Shown piece after piece: positions 62,956-64,000 of a DNA stretch of 64,000 bases. The notes under the pieces were generated by a model. It did no database searches, had not been told where the DNA came from, and worked only from the letters and a program-made list of their open reading frames with translations. Source of the stretch: an uncultured Clostridia bacterium (GTDB lineage Bacteria; Bacillota; Clostridia; Oscillospirales; Ruminococcaceae); contig CAMNXF010000007.1 in assembly GCA_946567425.1 (NCBI GenBank), forward strand, positions 107,810-171,809, in the 5' to 3' direction. How positions within the stretch are numbered: the stretch's first letter is position 1; every line of letters begins with the position of its first letter. A program made the translations under genes and the position numbers.

Positions 62956-63099
62956 TCACGCTGTATCTTTTTTTGCCTTATCATTGTCTTTTAATTTCTT
63001 TTCAGCCTGTGCCGTAAAAATTCTCTTGAATATCTCCGTTTGCTTTGATGTGCCGCTGAAATGCGGTACTACGATAATTTTCGGCTTAAAGGCTTTCAT
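62956..63099 (-). CDS. Small basic protein of the mobile element (47 aa)
   Basis: This 47-residue protein reads MKAFKPKIIVVPHFSGTSK, then a lysine-rich helical end (FKRIFTAQAEKKLKDNDKAKK). AAAGGGGG lies eight bases before the ATG. Its size, basic character and position just before a serine recombinase resemble the TnpW-like and other small proteins of such elements. No function is known. It lies 18 bases after the relaxase remnant, so it was probably co-transcribed with it. Confidence 0.6.
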   Translation of the reverse strand: MKAFKPKIIVVPHFSGTSKQTEIFKRIFTAQAEKKLKDNDKAKKDTA

Positions 63100-63117
63100 C
63101 AGCAATTCCCCCTTTCT

Positions 63118-64000
63118 TTAATGTCTGCCGAATTTCTTCGGCTTACGGTTGACGGTTTCCGTATTTTTCTGCTCTGTAACGCGCTCAGCAGCCGCCTTGC
63201 TTTCGCGTTCGGCACGGATAAGATTATCTATGTAATGACCCTCGACGATTTCCTCATAGGTGCGGATAACGCTTGAAATTCGCGCGTGTTGCTTTTTCAA
63301 ATCATCACGCTCATCGCCGTCACAATTATCAATGCGCTCCTGCAAAATCTCGACGGCTTTGTATAGGTTCTCGCGGCTGTTGATGTTAAATTCGGAGAGC
63401 GTACCAAGACAGCGGCACAAGTGGTCTATTGTTTTATCGTTCTTAAAGCTGTACATCTTGTTCGTATCTTTTTTCGTTGGCGTAAACGCGAACGTTCGTA
63501 CAAGCGTAATAACACTGTTCATCGCACCGTAAAACGGCTTTTGCAGTACTCCTCTGATTGCTTGAAATCGTCGGGAATTTCATCTCTGCGCTCAATACGC
63601 TGTTTTAATTCAAACTCGGAATATCCCTCGCCAAGTGACCTCAAACGCATAAACCTTTGGGCATACGGCGGTTTGATAGCGGTATATTTTCCGCGCTTGA
63701 CCTCATACCTCATTTGCTTTAATAATTCAAGCAAATTATCAAAGCTAACCGCTGTGTAGATAAGCCTGTCAAGCGTGAATTTAAGCTGTTCGCGAATTGT
63801 CGGATTGTAATTCGGTTTGTATTCCGCGGCTATCTTTTTGACGGACACGGCATAGCATTCTTGAATATAAAGCGTGTGTTCTTCCTCGACAAAAGGAGTG
63901 CGCTGTCGTTGAAGCGTTGAAATTATGTACTGCCGTTTCTCGTCGCTATGATTTTGTCAATATCACTTGACACAATTTTTTCAAAAAACTCTTGTTTTTT
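63118..64000 (-). pseudogene. Relaxase C-terminal region, frameshifted and cut by window edge
   Basis: Three reading-frame pieces together resemble the C-terminal half of a MobA-type relaxase. The first (from the edge to about 63940) reads QEFFEKIVSSDIDKII. The second (to 63519) contains REQLKFTLDRLIYTAVSFD, the RGKYTAIKPPYAQRFMRLRS block and LGEGYSEFELKQRIE, a pattern typical of relaxases after the nickase domain. The third (63522-63118) continues with a coiled-coil tail. Frameshifts near 63950 and 63520 break the gene. The catalytic nickase domain would lie beyond the window. Family call is moderately confident. Confidence 0.6.

Overview
The window looks like the chromosome of a low-to-mid GC Gram-positive anaerobe of the Clostridia, most likely an Oscillospiraceae/Ruminococcaceae-type gut or rumen bacterium. 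The reasons are the gene order rplS-lepB-rbgA-rnhB, the cdaA-cdaR pair, class B sortases, MurT/GatD-like wall genes, a SpoIID-like wall protein, a secreted GH5 cellulase with a carbohydrate-binding module, and strong AGGAGG-type ribosome binding sites with sigma-A promoters of almost uniform 17-bp spacing. This placement is inference from gene content; no rRNA gene is present.

Layout. 1-5992 (minus) is one housekeeping operon: rplS, lepB, rbgA, rnhB, yraN, thrC, a phosphoesterase and the start of tig. 6046-7116 (minus) is a lone DUF4445 protein. 7296-13212 (plus) is trmL, a P-loop protein, DegV, the c-di-AMP synthase pair cdaA/cdaR and an FAD oxidoreductase. 13241-14496 (minus) is an AraC regulator and a DUF2000 protein.

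14666-27494 (plus) is the most interesting part: a tightly packed operon of about 12.8 kb behind one good promoter. It encodes an ankyrin/BspA-LRR protein, a SWIM zinc-finger protein, two paralogous large helical-repeat proteins, a MoxR AAA+ ATPase, a DUF5682 protein, three small accessory proteins (PEBP, GyrI-like, GNAT) and a VWA protein with an intact MIDAS. It resembles the poorly understood YehL-type MoxR/VWA systems, but with extra components.

27547-34000 holds the secreted GH5 cellulase lipoprotein, a MurT/GatD-like pair in which GatD lacks its catalytic residues, a hemolysin-III protein, an unknown lipoprotein and a tiny cysteine-rich membrane protein. Upstream of the latter is a helically phased array of TGTAACC repeats. 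34568-42434 (plus) joins tRNA thiolation (cysteine desulfurase, ThiI), CinA-C, three tandem class B sortases and a SpoIID-like protein. 42468-56839 is mainly envelope and polysaccharide genes: acetyltransferases, LMW-PTP, TagGH-type exporter, glycosyltransferases, two COG5610-like proteins, an EpsG polymerase, a sugar-1-phosphate transferase, and an abundant-looking NPSTG surface protein that is a candidate sortase B substrate.

57091-64000 (minus) is a decaying mobilizable element: two inactivated large serine recombinases, TnpW-like and MobC proteins, a broken relaxase C-terminus and an ORF-less group II intron of 844 nt with recognisable 5' end, EBS1/IBS1 pairing, domain V and domain VI.
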